Assembly (NCBI GenBank): GCA_007120155.1
Contig: SKOF01000023.1
Location: 1 to 18,059, forward strand
Length of the DNA: 18,059 nt
Direction: 5' to 3'
Source: Thioalkalivibrio sp.
GTDB taxonomy: Bacteria > Pseudomonadota > Gammaproteobacteria > Ectothiorhodospirales > Ectothiorhodospiraceae
Shown: positions 1 through 7,564 of the stretch, piece by piece
How the letters are laid out: each line of letters begins with the position of its first letter
Numbering within the stretch: position 1 is the stretch's first letter
Program-made: the position numbers and the translations under genes
The notes under the pieces: generated by a model
What the model saw: the letters and a program-made list of their open reading frames with translations, nothing else
Told to the model about the DNA's origin: nothing
Databases searched by the model: none

Positions 1-176
1 CCTATGTCGTGGCAGGCTGGGCGAGCGTGCAGGAACAGCCCGCGGGCGACACGGGCCGCAAGATCTGGGACGTGACCGCGGACTACCTGCGTGATCACAA
101 GGCCATCCGGGCGGGTGAACTGAACGTGCCCGTGATCAAGGGAATGGAGAGCAACCCGGGGCTGGAGAAACTCTAG
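1..176 (+). CDS. C-terminal end of an unidentified protein (partial)
   Basis: An open frame enters from the left edge and ends at the TAG at 174-176, giving the last 57 residues (from YVVAGWASVQEQ to GMESNPGLEKL). It is soluble-looking, with mixed charge, and has no membrane segment or cysteine. I do not recognise the family from this tail. The strong terminator 34 bases downstream supports this being a real gene end and the last gene of its transcript. Confidence 0.6.
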   Translation, partial: YVVAGWASVQEQPAGDTGRKIWDVTADYLRDHKAIRAGELNVPVIKGMESNPGLEKL

Positions 177-209
177 GCTGCGTCCCGGTCCCGAACGCAA
201 GTCGTCCAG

Positions 210-241
210 GCCCCGCCGGATTCCCGGCGGGGCTTTTTTTG
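210..241 (+). terminator. Rho-independent terminator
   Basis: A perfect 10-bp stem (GCCCCGCCGG at 210-219 with CCGGCGGGGC at 224-233) closes a 4-base ATTC loop and is followed directly by seven T (234-240). It lies 34 bases after the stop of the partial gene and terminates plus-strand transcription before the opposing SRAP gene. Confidence 0.92.
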
Positions 242-365
242 CGGCTCCATCCGGGAAGATCGCGTCCCGACTCGGGCTGAATTCGCACCGATGAATGCCC
301 GCGCTTTCCGCCGATCGAAAACCGCGGGCCTGTGGTCCATGGGAGGACGGGACATGAGTCCGGGT

Positions 366-1043
366 CTAATTGCCCACCTCCACACGCTCGAGGAGGTCAG
401 GCCCGTCATTTCTGGGCGAATTGACCCTGGTGCTGACCGGATAGGCCTTCATCTGGTGGGTTGGAAAGGGTACCAGCAGGGCTCTCGCCTGCGCCGCCGT
501 GCCTTCGAGCCAGGCGGAACACGCCTCGGTCGTGAGCATTCCCGGCATCCGGCCCTTGGCGTGGATTCCGGCGACCAGCGAGTTGGCCGGCATGGTGATG
601 ATGGTGCAGGAGTCGACGGATTCCCCGTCGGATCCTGCGGACCGGTCCCACAGACCCGCCAGTCCGAAGGGTTCGCCGCCCGCCATACGGATGAACCAGG
701 GCTGCTTCCCCTCGGCCAGTTGCTGCCATTCATAGAACCCGAGGGCGGGGATCACGCAACGTTGTCCGCGCTTCCAGGGTCCCCGAAAACTGGCGGCTGT
801 CTCGATCGTCTCCACCCGGGCGTTGATGGTTGAATACCCGGGCGGTACACCCCTGGCCCAAAACGGAATCAGGCCCCATCGCATGATGACGCCCTCCCGC
901 TCTCCGTCCAGATTGCGAACAACAGGCACCGGCATGGACGGCGCGAGGTTGAAACCGGCCCAGTCCTTTTGCCACTGACTGCGCGTCAGCGCAAAGGCCC
1001 GTTCGATCTCGGCATCGGTCTTACTGACGAATCGGCCGCACAT
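366..1043 (-). CDS. yedK: SRAP-domain protein (YedK/HMCES-like abasic-site protein)
   Basis: 225 residues, the usual length for bacterial SRAP proteins. The family forms a thiazolidine crosslink to abasic sites in single-stranded DNA through Cys2, protecting them during replication. The sequence shows the invariant MCGR start, so Cys2 is exposed after Met removal and the start is certain. It also has FNLAP with Asn32, WGLIPFW (56-62), NARVET (74-79), the RCVIPALGFYEW block with Glu105, and His161 before RMP (165-167). These are the expected catalytic and DNA-binding positions. No clear Shine-Dalgarno is visible. It is convergent with the preceding gene, and its start lies 30 bases from the 3' end of the Sel1-repeat gene on the same strand, so the two may be co-transcribed. 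No defect is seen. Confidence 0.93.
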   Translation of the reverse strand: MCGRFVSKTDAEIERAFALTRSQWQKDWAGFNLAPSMPVPVVRNLDGEREGVIMRWGLIPFWARGVPPGYSTINARVETIETAASFRGPWKRGQRCVIPALGFYEWQQLAEGKQPWFIRMAGGEPFGLAGLWDRSAGSDGESVDSCTIITMPANSLVAGIHAKGRMPGMLTTEACSAWLEGTAAQARALLVPFPTHQMKAYPVSTRVNSPRNDGPDLLERVEVGN

Positions 1044-1073
1044 GGCAGGGGACGATAAGAGGTCCGTGAAATG

Positions 1074-1703
1074 CTATCGATCCTGTGGCGGTGACTGCGG
1101 CTGCCACGCATCGGCAAGGCGCTGTGCTTCGGAGACTTCCTCGCGGCTCATGTGTACAGCCACCGCGTCACGATACCTGATGGCCGCTTCACGCTGGCCC
1201 GGATCAACGCCATGGACGCCCGCGGACTGATCCATGTGAACCGCGGCCAGACTCGCCCACTTGTGGGCCCGCACATAACTCTGCGGCACACCCTGGCCCA
1301 GCGCAAACATCACACTCATGCCCAGCTGTGATGGCCCAAAGCCCTGGTTGGCCGCCTTGTGATACCAGCGCGCGGCCTGCTGATAGTCCCGGGAGACCCC
1401 GTAGCCGTTGTGAAACATGTAGCCCAGATCATGCTGGGCGAACGCACCGCCCTGCTGTGCGGCCCGGTTGATCCAGTAAAAGGCCTGCTGATAATCCTGA
1501 GTGATGCCCGTGCCATGGAGATACAGGTTCCCCAGCACCGCCTGATCCATCATCGACCCGCGATCAGCCGCTTGTCGCAAGGCCTCGACCTCCGCCCGCT
1601 GATTGTCCGCGGACACCGAGGCCATCAGGAGAAGCGCCAGCAAAACCGTACCGCGGCAGACGCTCTTCCGCCTGAATCCAGGCTTTCCCTTACGGTTCCC
1701 CAT
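1074..1703 (-). CDS. Secreted or membrane-anchored Sel1-repeat protein
   Basis: 209 residues from the ATG at 1703, which has GGAG six bases upstream; a longer frame would need TTG at 1715 and would include that GGAG. The N-terminus is basic (MGNRKGKPGFRRK) followed by a hydrophobic stretch (VLLALLLMASVSA), so it is probably exported to the periplasm. The rest is alpha/alpha solenoid: about three Sel1-like repeats of roughly 36 residues are readable (AVLGNLYLHGTGITQDYQQA, DLGYMFHNGYGVSRDYQQAA, LGMSVMFALGQGVPQSYVRA). Such repeats mediate protein-protein contacts; no enzymatic motif is present. The specific partner cannot be deduced. It precedes the SRAP gene on the same strand. Confidence 0.88.
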   Translation of the reverse strand: MGNRKGKPGFRRKSVCRGTVLLALLLMASVSADNQRAEVEALRQAADRGSMMDQAVLGNLYLHGTGITQDYQQAFYWINRAAQQGGAFAQHDLGYMFHNGYGVSRDYQQAARWYHKAANQGFGPSQLGMSVMFALGQGVPQSYVRAHKWASLAAVHMDQSAGVHGVDPGQREAAIRYRDAVAVHMSREEVSEAQRLADAWQPQSPPQDR

Positions 1704-1884
1704 TGCGTACTCCAAGCGATCCCGCCGCCGTACAAGGGTATGGGGACATCAGCACATACCCGCGTTTTCATGCCCGGCATCGCTGCCCGCCCACAGGTAT
1801 GTCTAACAAATAATTTTAGCAGGCTTCGAGGCACCCGCCTCGCAGCCCGTCACTATTCTGGAATCCGATCACAAACCCGGCGTT

Positions 1885-1898
1885 TTCCGGGCCCGGAA
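1885..1898. repeat. 14-bp perfect palindrome next to the tRNA scar
   Basis: TTCCGGGCCCGGAA reads the same on both strands. On the minus strand it lies about 30 bases downstream of the CCA end of the tRNA-Lys fragment. It could be a remnant of that tRNA's terminator, though no clear T-run follows. The rest of 1704-1928 shows nothing else recognisable beyond the 5' region of the Sel1-repeat gene. Confidence 0.4.
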
Positions 1899-1928
1899 TT
1901 AACTGCAACTGGTGGATTTTTGGTGGCT

Positions 1929-1978
1929 TGGTGGGTCGTGCAGGGCTCGAACCTGCGACCAAGAGATTAAAAGTCTCT
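1929..1978 (-). pseudogene. tRNA-Lys(TTT) 3' half; probable attachment-site core
   Basis: The minus strand reads as an anticodon arm (AGAGA stem, loop CTTTTAA with anticodon TTT, TCTCT stem), variable loop TGGTC, a complete T-arm (GCAGG TTCGAGC CCTGC), the acceptor 3' strand and an encoded CCA. The D-arm and 5' acceptor strand are absent: upstream sequence on this strand (ending GGGGCCAAA) cannot pair with the acceptor. A 3' tRNA half ending at CCA is the classic core left at one end of an integrative element, since tyrosine integrases often use tRNA 3' ends as attB. The intact tRNA-Lys would be expected elsewhere on the chromosome. Confidence 0.75.
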
Positions 1979-2040
1979 TTTTGGCCCCTTTTGCCGCCTC
2001 TAGCTACAACCTCCCCCCCAATATAAACAAAGACTTAGCG

Positions 2041-2101
2041 CGACACAAGGCGACACGAAACGACACGCAGAGACGAAAAAGTGTCCCAAAAGTGTCCCAA
2101 A
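2041..2101. repeat. Clustered short repeats, candidate integrase arm-type sites
   Basis: CGACAC occurs three times at exactly 10-base spacing (2041, 2051, 2061), followed by two direct copies of AAGTGTCCCAAA (2079-2090 and 2090-2101, sharing one base). The shared GACAC/GTGTC core means the two groups are in opposite orientation. Such arrays beside a tRNA-derived att core are typical arm-type binding sites for a tyrosine integrase. No integrase gene is visible nearby. From 2102 to about 2319 I see no gene or other structure. Confidence 0.5.
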
Positions 2102-2333
2102 TCTGGCACTGAAGTCGGATCCATCGGCGACCACGACCGCCCTCTGGGGTACCAATCTCGGCTCATGGAATCCGGGTGCTGCACGCAGGACCGTCAGCCC
2201 TTTCACCGGGACCAACGCCAGTGCGCTCGCAGGCACACCGATGACGGCGGGGGATCTCTCCGTGCCCGGCGCACAAGCGCCGTGCACCCATTCACTACAC
2301 AAGGCTCCACCACGGAATCAAGGAGCCTTGTCG

Positions 2334-2541
2334 ATGAGTAATACCGTTCCCATTACAAAACCTGAGCTGGCCGCCCGCCTCGGTGTTTCCACACGCAGCC
2401 TGGAGCGTTGGATCCGCTCAGGGGATCTTCCGCCGCCTCGTCGGCTGGGACCTCGGCGTGTACTAGTGTCCTGAGGTCATTGAGGAGTGGCTTGAGCGAG
2501 AGCTCCGGAATCGCCAACAGACCAGGGCTCGCCGCTATTGA
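2334..2541 (+). pseudogene. Frameshifted AlpA/excisionase-like helix-turn-helix gene
   Basis: ATG 2334 has an ideal AAGGAG eight bases upstream. The first frame gives MSNTVPITKPELAARLGVST then RSLERWIRSGDLPPPRRLGP, a MerR/AlpA-type winged helix (helix-turn-helix followed by the basic wing), and stops at TGA 2472-2474. The expected continuation is found in another frame: PEVIEEWLERELRNRQQ from 2470, ending at TGA 2539. A frameshift and probably a TGG-to-TAG change near 2461-2470 separate the two. In living relatives this protein is the excisionase or regulator of an integrative element, which fits the att scar 240 bases away. Confidence 0.7.
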
Positions 2542-2691
2542 TCAGGCGCGACAGGGATCTTGCACCGAGATCGTTGGGCGTCTGATCGCTCACTTCGGGT
2601 GCTCTCTCCGGGATGCATTGCGCGTGCTTGCCGTTTCGCCCCGGTCCTATGCACGGAGGAAAGCTAAACGCCACCGGCAGACTCATCAACT
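2540..2691 (+). pseudogene. Possible fragment of a Xre/ParS-type antitoxin
   Basis: One frame reads IDQARQGSCTEIVGRLIAHF then GCSLRDALRVLAVSPRSYAR and RKAKRH. This has the layout of the helix-turn-helix of MbcA/ParS/Xre antitoxins (an RxG start, a sporadic-contact helix, then 'SPRTLARRK'). There is no start codon with a ribosome site, the family's C-terminal domain is absent, and no RES-type toxin follows. It is best read as debris inside the element remnant. From 2692 to 2845 nothing recognisable is seen. The resemblance is from memory of the family pattern and is weak. Confidence 0.3.
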
Positions 2692-2845
2692 GGAGACCTC
2701 GGGTATTGCGTGGACTTGGACAGTGGGAGTTGACGCCATGAGCTTTAATATCACGAACGTCGATCTTAAAGGCCAATAAAAGTCGCTTTCCTTTGTCTTA
2801 GGCAGCTCCTAAGCTCCATTTAAGGAACGGCTCTCGGAGCTGACC

Positions 2846-3481
2846 ATGACCAAGACGACCCATGGTTTGATTCGTGAGGACTTCGTTAGCGCCCTGACGG
2901 AGTCCAACACCATCGTAGATATCACCGTAGACAATCTGATGGCACTAAACACCCGGGCCGAGAGGCACGCACGTTTCCGCATCACCGGCAGCCTGCGCGT
3001 GGCGGACTTGATGACCCGATCGGTCGTGACGGTTGAGGTCGATTGCTCGCTGTCAGAGGCGGCGCATCTGCTGGTGATGCACCGGATCAGCGGGCTGCCG
3101 GTGGTGGACAACGACGGCCGGCTGCGGGGCGTGATTACCGAGGCGGATTTTCTGCGCACGCTGGGGGTGCCCAGCCATCACCCCACCCACAGTCTGTGGC
3201 AGACGCTCGAGGCGATGTTCAGGCATCACAGCGCGATCCAGGAGCCGGCCGCCACGGTCGCGGAGGTGATGGTGACCGATGTCGTCACGGCAACGCAGGC
3301 GCAGACGCTGCACGACGTGCTCGAGCTGATGAAGAAGAACCGGATCAAGCGCCTTGTCGTGTGCGACGACGCGCGGCGCGTGGTGGGCATGATCACGCGC
3401 TCGGACTTGGTACGGGTGTTCTTCGATCGCCTCTGGCGGCCCGGCGACGACGCGTCGCCGTCGACCAGGGCAAACAACTAG
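2846..3481 (+). CDS. CBS-domain pair protein
   Basis: 211 residues with two CBS motifs: about 52-107 (VADLMTRSVVTVEVDCSLSE to GVITEADFLRTL) and 138-193 (VAEVMVTDVVTATQAQTLHD to GMITRSDLVRVF). Paired CBS motifs fold into a Bateman module that typically binds adenine nucleotides or related ligands and regulates a partner. Here there is no attached enzyme or transporter domain, so it is a stand-alone sensor module. About 50 N-terminal residues are not CBS and unassigned. ATG 2846 has GGAG ten bases upstream. It stands alone, flanked by element debris on the left and the opposing P450 gene on the right; no partner can be named. The stretch 3482-3702 holds nothing I recognise. Confidence 0.88.
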   Translation: MTKTTHGLIREDFVSALTESNTIVDITVDNLMALNTRAERHARFRITGSLRVADLMTRSVVTVEVDCSLSEAAHLLVMHRISGLPVVDNDGRLRGVITEADFLRTLGVPSHHPTHSLWQTLEAMFRHHSAIQEPAATVAEVMVTDVVTATQAQTLHDVLELMKKNRIKRLVVCDDARRVVGMITRSDLVRVFFDRLWRPGDDASPSTRANN

Positions 3482-3702
3482 CTGTGTAACCCCAACAGGA
3501 TGTTCACTGAATCTCCTGACCGGCTGACCGGAAGCTGGTAGCCGAGACCGGCATTGGGCCAGCGCCCGACTTTACGCCATCACCGTCGCGCGCCGTGATG
3601 CGTCGGTCCGCGTGCGCGTGCTCAAGGAGGTTGCGCAGTAGCGAGGCGATCTCATCATCATACGCGTCCAATCATCAACGTCCGAGAACGACTGCCGAAT
3701 CG

Positions 3703-4848
3703 TCAGCTGAACCGAAGGAGGAGCGCGGCAAGGCCGTTACTGGGATAGACCGCGCGGCGCGGAACGTCGTCGCCGGCGAACTCAAAGCGTTTCGTCCTCG
3801 AGAGCAATTCCTCGATCGCCACCCGCAACTCGAGCCTGGCCAGAGGGGCTCCCTGGCAAAGATGGACGCCTTGGCCCCAGACCAAGCCATCGCCCGTGTC
3901 TCGCTCGATCTTGACCGCATTTGGTTCATCGAACGTGCGCGGATCGCGATTGGCGGCGATCCACATCAGCGTCAGCTGCTCCCCCTTGGGAATGGACTGA
4001 CCCTGAATCCTGACCTCCCGCGTCGTGGTACGTGGGTTGGCGACAAGCGGACCGTCCACCCGCAGGATCTCCTCGATCGCTGCAGGAATGAGCGATGGAT
4101 CGCTCCGCAGCCGATCCTGAAGTTCGGTCTCCTGAGCAAGATGCAGGACCAGAATACCCAAGCCGGCCGCGACGGTGCCATGCCCGGCCGTCCAGTTGCG
4201 CAGGATGCTCACGATCTGGTCGTCGTCGAGCCGCACGCCGTCGACATCGGTGCTCAGCAGTGCGTCTGTGGCATCGGCCACATGGTTGGGTGAAGCACGG
4301 TGCGTATCCAGGTTGGCCTTGACGTGCTCCGAAAAGAGACTGGCGAGGGCCTTTCCAGCAACTGGGTCTTTGTTGAAGGCCGCCTGCTGGCTGCCATGCA
4401 CCCAACCGCCGAGGCATTCCCACTGCTGCTCGGGCCAACCGAGCAAGGCGCACAGCGTCTTCAACGCGAAGGGGTTTGCGAAGGCCTCGATGAACTCCAC
4501 CTCGCCACCGGAGAGCATCGGTCCAAGGAGCATCGCGGCGATCTCGCGGGCGCGTGGCTCGACCCTCGCCATCTGCTCCCGATCGAAATTGGGGGCAAGC
4601 GCTTCGCGGTATCGGCCATGAACTGGCGGATCTATCCCATTCGGGATGGCCAGGAACCGCGATACATTGCTGTACTTCTCCGGATCGGCAAGAACCATAG
4701 CAATGTCCTCATGGCGAAACAGCGACCACCCCATGAATTCGCTGTGCGCTACCGGGCATCGCTCTCGCATCTCGTCGTACGCTCGGCGTTGGTCCTTCAG
4801 AATCGATGCATCCAGCGGATTCCAATCATCATGCTGTTCTTCGTTCAT
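3703..4848 (-). CDS. Cytochrome P450
   Basis: 381 residues, soluble bacterial type, no membrane anchor. The haem loop WGQGVHLCQGAPLARLE carries the proximal thiolate Cys331, the ExxR motif is EILR (260-263), and the I-helix motif is AGHGTV (221-226). It would use two electrons from a ferredoxin/reductase pair to activate oxygen, but no redox partner is encoded nearby. The I-helix is unusual: the consensus is AG-x-[DE]-T-T, and here the acidic residue is Gly224 while Thr225 is kept, which may alter proton delivery. ATG 4848 has AAGG eight bases upstream and overlaps the stop of a short upstream frame (TAATG). A cupin gene lies upstream on the same strand. The substrate cannot be inferred. Confidence 0.93.
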   Translation of the reverse strand: MNEEQHDDWNPLDASILKDQRRAYDEMRERCPVAHSEFMGWSLFRHEDIAMVLADPEKYSNVSRFLAIPNGIDPPVHGRYREALAPNFDREQMARVEPRAREIAAMLLGPMLSGGEVEFIEAFANPFALKTLCALLGWPEQQWECLGGWVHGSQQAAFNKDPVAGKALASLFSEHVKANLDTHRASPNHVADATDALLSTDVDGVRLDDDQIVSILRNWTAGHGTVAAGLGILVLHLAQETELQDRLRSDPSLIPAAIEEILRVDGPLVANPRTTTREVRIQGQSIPKGEQLTLMWIAANRDPRTFDEPNAVKIERDTGDGLVWGQGVHLCQGAPLARLELRVAIEELLSRTKRFEFAGDDVPRRAVYPSNGLAALLLRFS

Positions 4849-5099
4849 TACTCACGCCTTCTTGTGACGAGGCTCAGTGAATGTTGGATGCGGCAACTGC
4901 CTCTACACTTGCCACACCGGAAGTGAGTTGGCCGGTCACCAGGAAGACGCAGCCTAACACCGTGCTCTTCGGCAAACTTTTCCGATAGCTGCGCGTTGTT
5001 TTGCGGCCTGAATTCATAACCTGCCCATCTACTGGATTCGCACATCAATTGTCGCTTGCTGGGCTTGCCGTCTTGTTCACCCGCTTTGGGCGGGGACAC
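4848..5099 (-). CDS. Doubtful small ORF overlapping the P450 start
   Basis: An 83-residue frame between the cupin and P450 genes whose TAA shares bases with the P450 ATG (TAATG), an arrangement that would couple translation. It is rich in Arg and has a Cys cluster (HFRCGKCRGSCR) near the C-terminus that could suggest a metal-binding knuckle. I recognise no family, and composition alone does not separate it from chance. Listed because otherwise 278 bases between two co-directional genes are empty. Confidence 0.2.
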   Translation of the reverse strand: MSPPKAGEQDGKPSKRQLMCESSRWAGYEFRPQNNAQLSEKFAEEHGVRLRLPGDRPTHFRCGKCRGSCRIQHSLSLVTRRRE

Positions 5100-5126
5100 T
5101 CATCTCGCCGCGCGGGTGGCGCCTCA

Positions 5127-5495
5127 CTAGGCCGAGTGGTCGTTCACCGGATCTTTGCCAAGGTGTCTTGGGTGATAGATGGTGACGAGGATCGAGGCGT
5201 CTTCCAGAGCCTTCAGGGCGTGGGGCTGCCCCCCATTCAGATATAGCAGATCGCCCGCAGCGAGTCGCTGGACCTTGCCCCCTCCGATACGAAAGTCGAT
5301 CAAGCCTTCCAGACACTGCACCGTGATATCTCCCGGCACGGCGTGATCACTGAACTCTTCGCCCTGGATGAGCACCACGCGGAACACTTGCAAATGCTCC
5401 GAACGCAGAAGGGTTGCATTTTTTGAGTCGCGCAGCTCCTTCCCCAATGGGCGAATGTTTACGATCTCTCCGGGTGTCGCGTGATGCAATGCCAT
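5127..5495 (-). CDS. Small cupin-domain protein
   Basis: 122 residues forming one conserved beta-barrel: the second cupin motif is visible as AAGDLLYLNGGQPHALKALED (about 79-99) with PHAL carrying the metal-ligand histidine, preceded by GDITVQCLEG and FRIGGGKVQRL. The first motif (around GEEFSDHAVPGD) keeps one His and an acidic residue but is divergent. ATG 5495 has GGAG seven bases upstream. Cupins of this size act as small-molecule sensors or enzymes; no specific reaction can be assigned. It lies upstream of the P450 on the same strand, separated by 278 bases. Confidence 0.8.
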   Translation of the reverse strand: MALHHATPGEIVNIRPLGKELRDSKNATLLRSEHLQVFRVVLIQGEEFSDHAVPGDITVQCLEGLIDFRIGGGKVQRLAAGDLLYLNGGQPHALKALEDASILVTIYHPRHLGKDPVNDHSA

Positions 5496-5671
5496 GTTTT
5501 ACTCCAACAGTTTCTCAAATCTATGTGTGCACTCAATGCAATGGGAGAAGCGACGCTACGTAGAGGGCGCTGCTCGCTGGCTAAGAGACTGTACTTGGCG
5601 GCCATGACCGTACCCCTGAACCCGAGCCACGCTTGATGTGGGAAATTGAGCATATCAAGCCCCTTCTTGGG

Positions 5672-5717
5672 TGTCACCGGCAATGGAAAACTGGCCGCCC
5701 CGGCAACTGCAATTTGA
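5672..5717. repeat. Possible IS21-type terminal sequence remnant
   Basis: From 5672 the plus strand starts TGTCACCGGCAATGGAAAACTG and continues to GCAACTGCAATTTGACCCC at 5717, two related short units. IS21-family elements have TGTCA-type ends with internal multiple repeats of this flavour. It sits exactly where the transposase pseudogene loses similarity, so it may be what interrupted it. No IS21 genes are present. The assignment rests on pattern memory and is tentative. Confidence 0.25.
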
Positions 5718-6004
5718 CCCCGCCATCCATTGCGAAAGTTAATGCAGCGGGTATAACGGCGATGCGCCTCGTCAAAAGCAGCGCGAAGACCGCCCTCTTG
5801 TTTCGGAACCATCACGCGTTGGACGTGGTCGTGCATGAGACAGTAGGCCCAAACCTCCGTTTGGGTCGCTTCGGTGAGCTCCGCCTTAAGGTCGATGTAA
5901 TATCGATAGTCCGCCCGTGGGAGGAAGGCCTTCTGCTGGCGAATGCCCCGTCAGGTCACATGATGCGGATACCCCGGAATGACAACACGACCCATCCGAG
6001 CCAT
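5705..6004 (-). pseudogene. REP-associated tyrosine transposase (RAYT) pseudogene
   Basis: From ATG 6004, with GGAGGTG six bases upstream, the frame reads MARMGRVVIPGYPHHVT, then TGA (5951-5953 on the plus strand, where the family has Gln), then RGIRQQKAFLPRADYRYYID, VWAYCLMHDHVQ, EAHRRYTRCINFRNGWRG. This is the Y1 (HUH) transposase family that mobilises REP sequences. Besides the nonsense codon, the catalytic HUH pair (family NHVH) is DHVQ, so one metal-binding His is lost, while the catalytic Tyr in HRRYTR remains. After GWRG (near 5712) similarity stops. The gene is dead three ways. The region 5496-5704 contains only its displaced 3' side and the cupin leader. Confidence 0.85.
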
Positions 6005-6071
6005 AGCTCACCTCCCTGTGATTCCCGTTTATCCTGTCGTGACAGGGGGATCATAAAGGAATGGGTATACT

Positions 6072-6112
6072 GTCCCCGGAAGTACACGGAAACCTCTCAT
6101 CCGGCCGGGGAC
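6072..6112. repeat. Candidate REP-like inverted repeat beside the RAYT pseudogene
   Basis: GTCCCCGG (6072-6079) and CCGGGGAC (6105-6112) are perfect inverted repeats with a 25-base interval, about 70 bases upstream of the RAYT start. RAYT genes are commonly flanked by the REP palindromes they recognise, so this is a candidate. It also lies just after the end of copD on the minus strand and could act in its 3' mRNA end, but there is no T-run. Confidence 0.35.
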
Positions 6113-6150
6113 GCAGTTGAGTCCAGACCGGATCCCGCTCGCAGGCACCG

Positions 6151-7002
6151 CTACCGTGCAGGCGGCATGGACGCCCCCAAGATGGCCGCAGCCACCAGTG
6201 CCAGCCCAAGGACGCCATACTCCAGCCGCAACATCACCACCACTTTCGCGTTCAGAGTCCGGCACCATGGGTTCCCCCGAGCGATTGCCCAACGGTTCCA
6301 ACCGGCTACCGCGAGCGCAATGGCCAGTAAGAACCCCTTGAGCAGCACCATGCAGCCATAATCTGACTCTGCCACACTCTGTGGTCTCACGCCGTATTGC
6401 CAACCCAGCCACAGGCCTGTGCACACAATCACCGTAACGGTAGCAAGCGCCCAGTTACCAATCCGTATCAAGCGTGCACTGGTGGGAAAAACCGGGTTAT
6501 ACGCGAGAGCACTCAGCACGATTGCACACCATAGCACCCCCCCGGCGATGTGCAGCAGCGTTACCGATATCATCAGCAGCGGCACGTGTGACGCCGCGGC
6601 ATGCCCCATGGCGGCCATTGCCAATGACAACAAGACCACTGACGCCATGGCCATGAGCCTCCATGCGCGTCGATATTGACCCGTCCTGGATCTCGCCAAC
6701 ACCAGCAAGCCCATTGTCGCCACAAGACCCATAGTGATCTGAAGCAGCATCCACCTCCCAGTGGAGGTCGAAAACAAATAATCCCAGAGCAGGGTATTCA
6801 GTGGCAGATTCACCACCTCGCGTAGCGCGAACACGGTCATTGTCAGTCCGCCCAGTATTCCCCACAAAAGACTCGCGCCTCCGAGAAACACGAGGCGCCT
6901 GATCAGATCGTTTGAATATGGACCAAACGATAGGCCCACGGCAGTGACTAAAAGGCTCAAGCCAAGGAGTCGGCCTATCGTCGCCAACACATGCACGTCC
7001 AC
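6151..7002 (-). CDS. copD: CopD-family copper-transport membrane protein
   Basis: 283 residues, almost entirely hydrophobic, with about eight predicted transmembrane helices. Conserved CopD histidines are present in the GHAAASH loop and the LLHIAGGVLWCAIV helix. CopD sits in the inner membrane and is thought to move copper from periplasmic CopC toward the cytoplasm. The start is GTG at 7002; the AGGA that serves it overlaps the copC stop at 7010-7012, so the two genes are translationally linked. It is the last gene of the nirK cluster, and a copper import role would fit supplying Cu to the two copper enzymes upstream. Confidence 0.88.
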   Translation of the reverse strand: MDVHVLATIGRLLGLSLLVTAVGLSFGPYSNDLIRRLVFLGGASLLWGILGGLTMTVFALREVVNLPLNTLLWDYLFSTSTGRWMLLQITMGLVATMGLLVLARSRTGQYRRAWRLMAMASVVLLSLAMAAMGHAAASHVPLLMISVTLLHIAGGVLWCAIVLSALAYNPVFPTSARLIRIGNWALATVTVIVCTGLWLGWQYGVRPQSVAESDYGCMVLLKGFLLAIALAVAGWNRWAIARGNPWCRTLNAKVVVMLRLEYGVLGLALVAAAILGASMPPAR

Positions 7003-7009
7003 CTTGCTG

Positions 7010-7414
7010 TCAATCCTGGACTAGGAATCGAAGGGTACCTTCCGTTGTATGGCCATCAATCGCCAATACGTTCCATCGCAACGTGTACCAACCGGGCTTC
7101 AGTACGTCAGTTAAAGGCAATCTAATCACGCGCCCGCCATGCTCACTAATCGCGCCCCCCAGTTCGATCACATCGCGACTGACCTGAGGCGCCCGATTAT
7201 CCACTCCAGAACCGTAGAGCTCAAAAACGCTATAGCGCACCTCCAAGGGCATCGAGTACGCTATGGTGATCTCATTTGTAATGCTCGGTACCGTCTCACC
7301 ATCAGTGGGATGTGACTCCACCAGTTTGGCATGGGCCAGGACTTGTGTCGCAATCAACAAGGCCGATACCAAAGTCGACCAGACAGTCCAATTAACGCAC
7401 CGGCTTGTACTCAT
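7010..7414 (-). CDS. copC: CopC periplasmic copper-binding protein
   Basis: 134 residues with a signal peptide ending ...TQVLA, so the mature protein starts HAKLVESHP. The N-terminal His28, together with Asp120 and His122 in IDGHTTEG, gives the Cu(II) site of CopC proteins (N-terminal amine plus imidazole). The immunoglobulin-like beta fold is suggested by GWYTLRWNVLAIDGH. The methionine-rich Cu(I) loop of classical plasmid CopC is missing, so this looks like the Cu(II)-only type. AGAGGA lies nine bases before the ATG. It is followed by copD after seven bases. Confidence 0.92.
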   Translation of the reverse strand: MSTSRCVNWTVWSTLVSALLIATQVLAHAKLVESHPTDGETVPSITNEITIAYSMPLEVRYSVFELYGSGVDNRAPQVSRDVIELGGAISEHGGRVIRLPLTDVLKPGWYTLRWNVLAIDGHTTEGTLRFLVQD

Positions 7415-7536
7415 CTTAAAGATCCTCTTACGAACAGGGCGAATAGAGCGCGTCCTTGCGCACTATCGCCATATCCATCATCAGTGGGTTTAATCGGGTT
7501 TGACAGCAAGGCATAGCCTTGGGGGAGGACGCCGTC

Positions 7537-7564
7537 GCGGTGAAGGCGTTACGCCCTTGACCGC
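7537..7564 (-). other. Hairpin between ncgA and copC
   Basis: GCGGT (7537-7541) pairs with ACCGC (7560-7564), enclosing AAGGCG-TTA-CGCCCTT with one mismatch and one bulge. A second small hairpin, CAAGGC-ATA-GCCTTG, lies at 7507-7521. Both fall in the 185-base gap between the multicopper oxidase and copC, the only large gap in the cluster, and could mark a processing or attenuation point in the minus-strand transcript. No T-run follows. Confidence 0.4.

Noticed and set aside
1979..2010. Minus-strand GTTGTAGCTAGAGG upstream of the tRNA fragment looks slightly like a tRNA 5' half
   Set aside because: It cannot pair with the acceptor 3' strand and has no proper D-arm, so the tRNA is not complete.
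3482..3702. Frame reading AITVARRDASVRVRVLKEVAQ upstream of the P450 3' end
   Set aside because: Short, no start with a ribosome site, and no family recognised; probably chance or debris.
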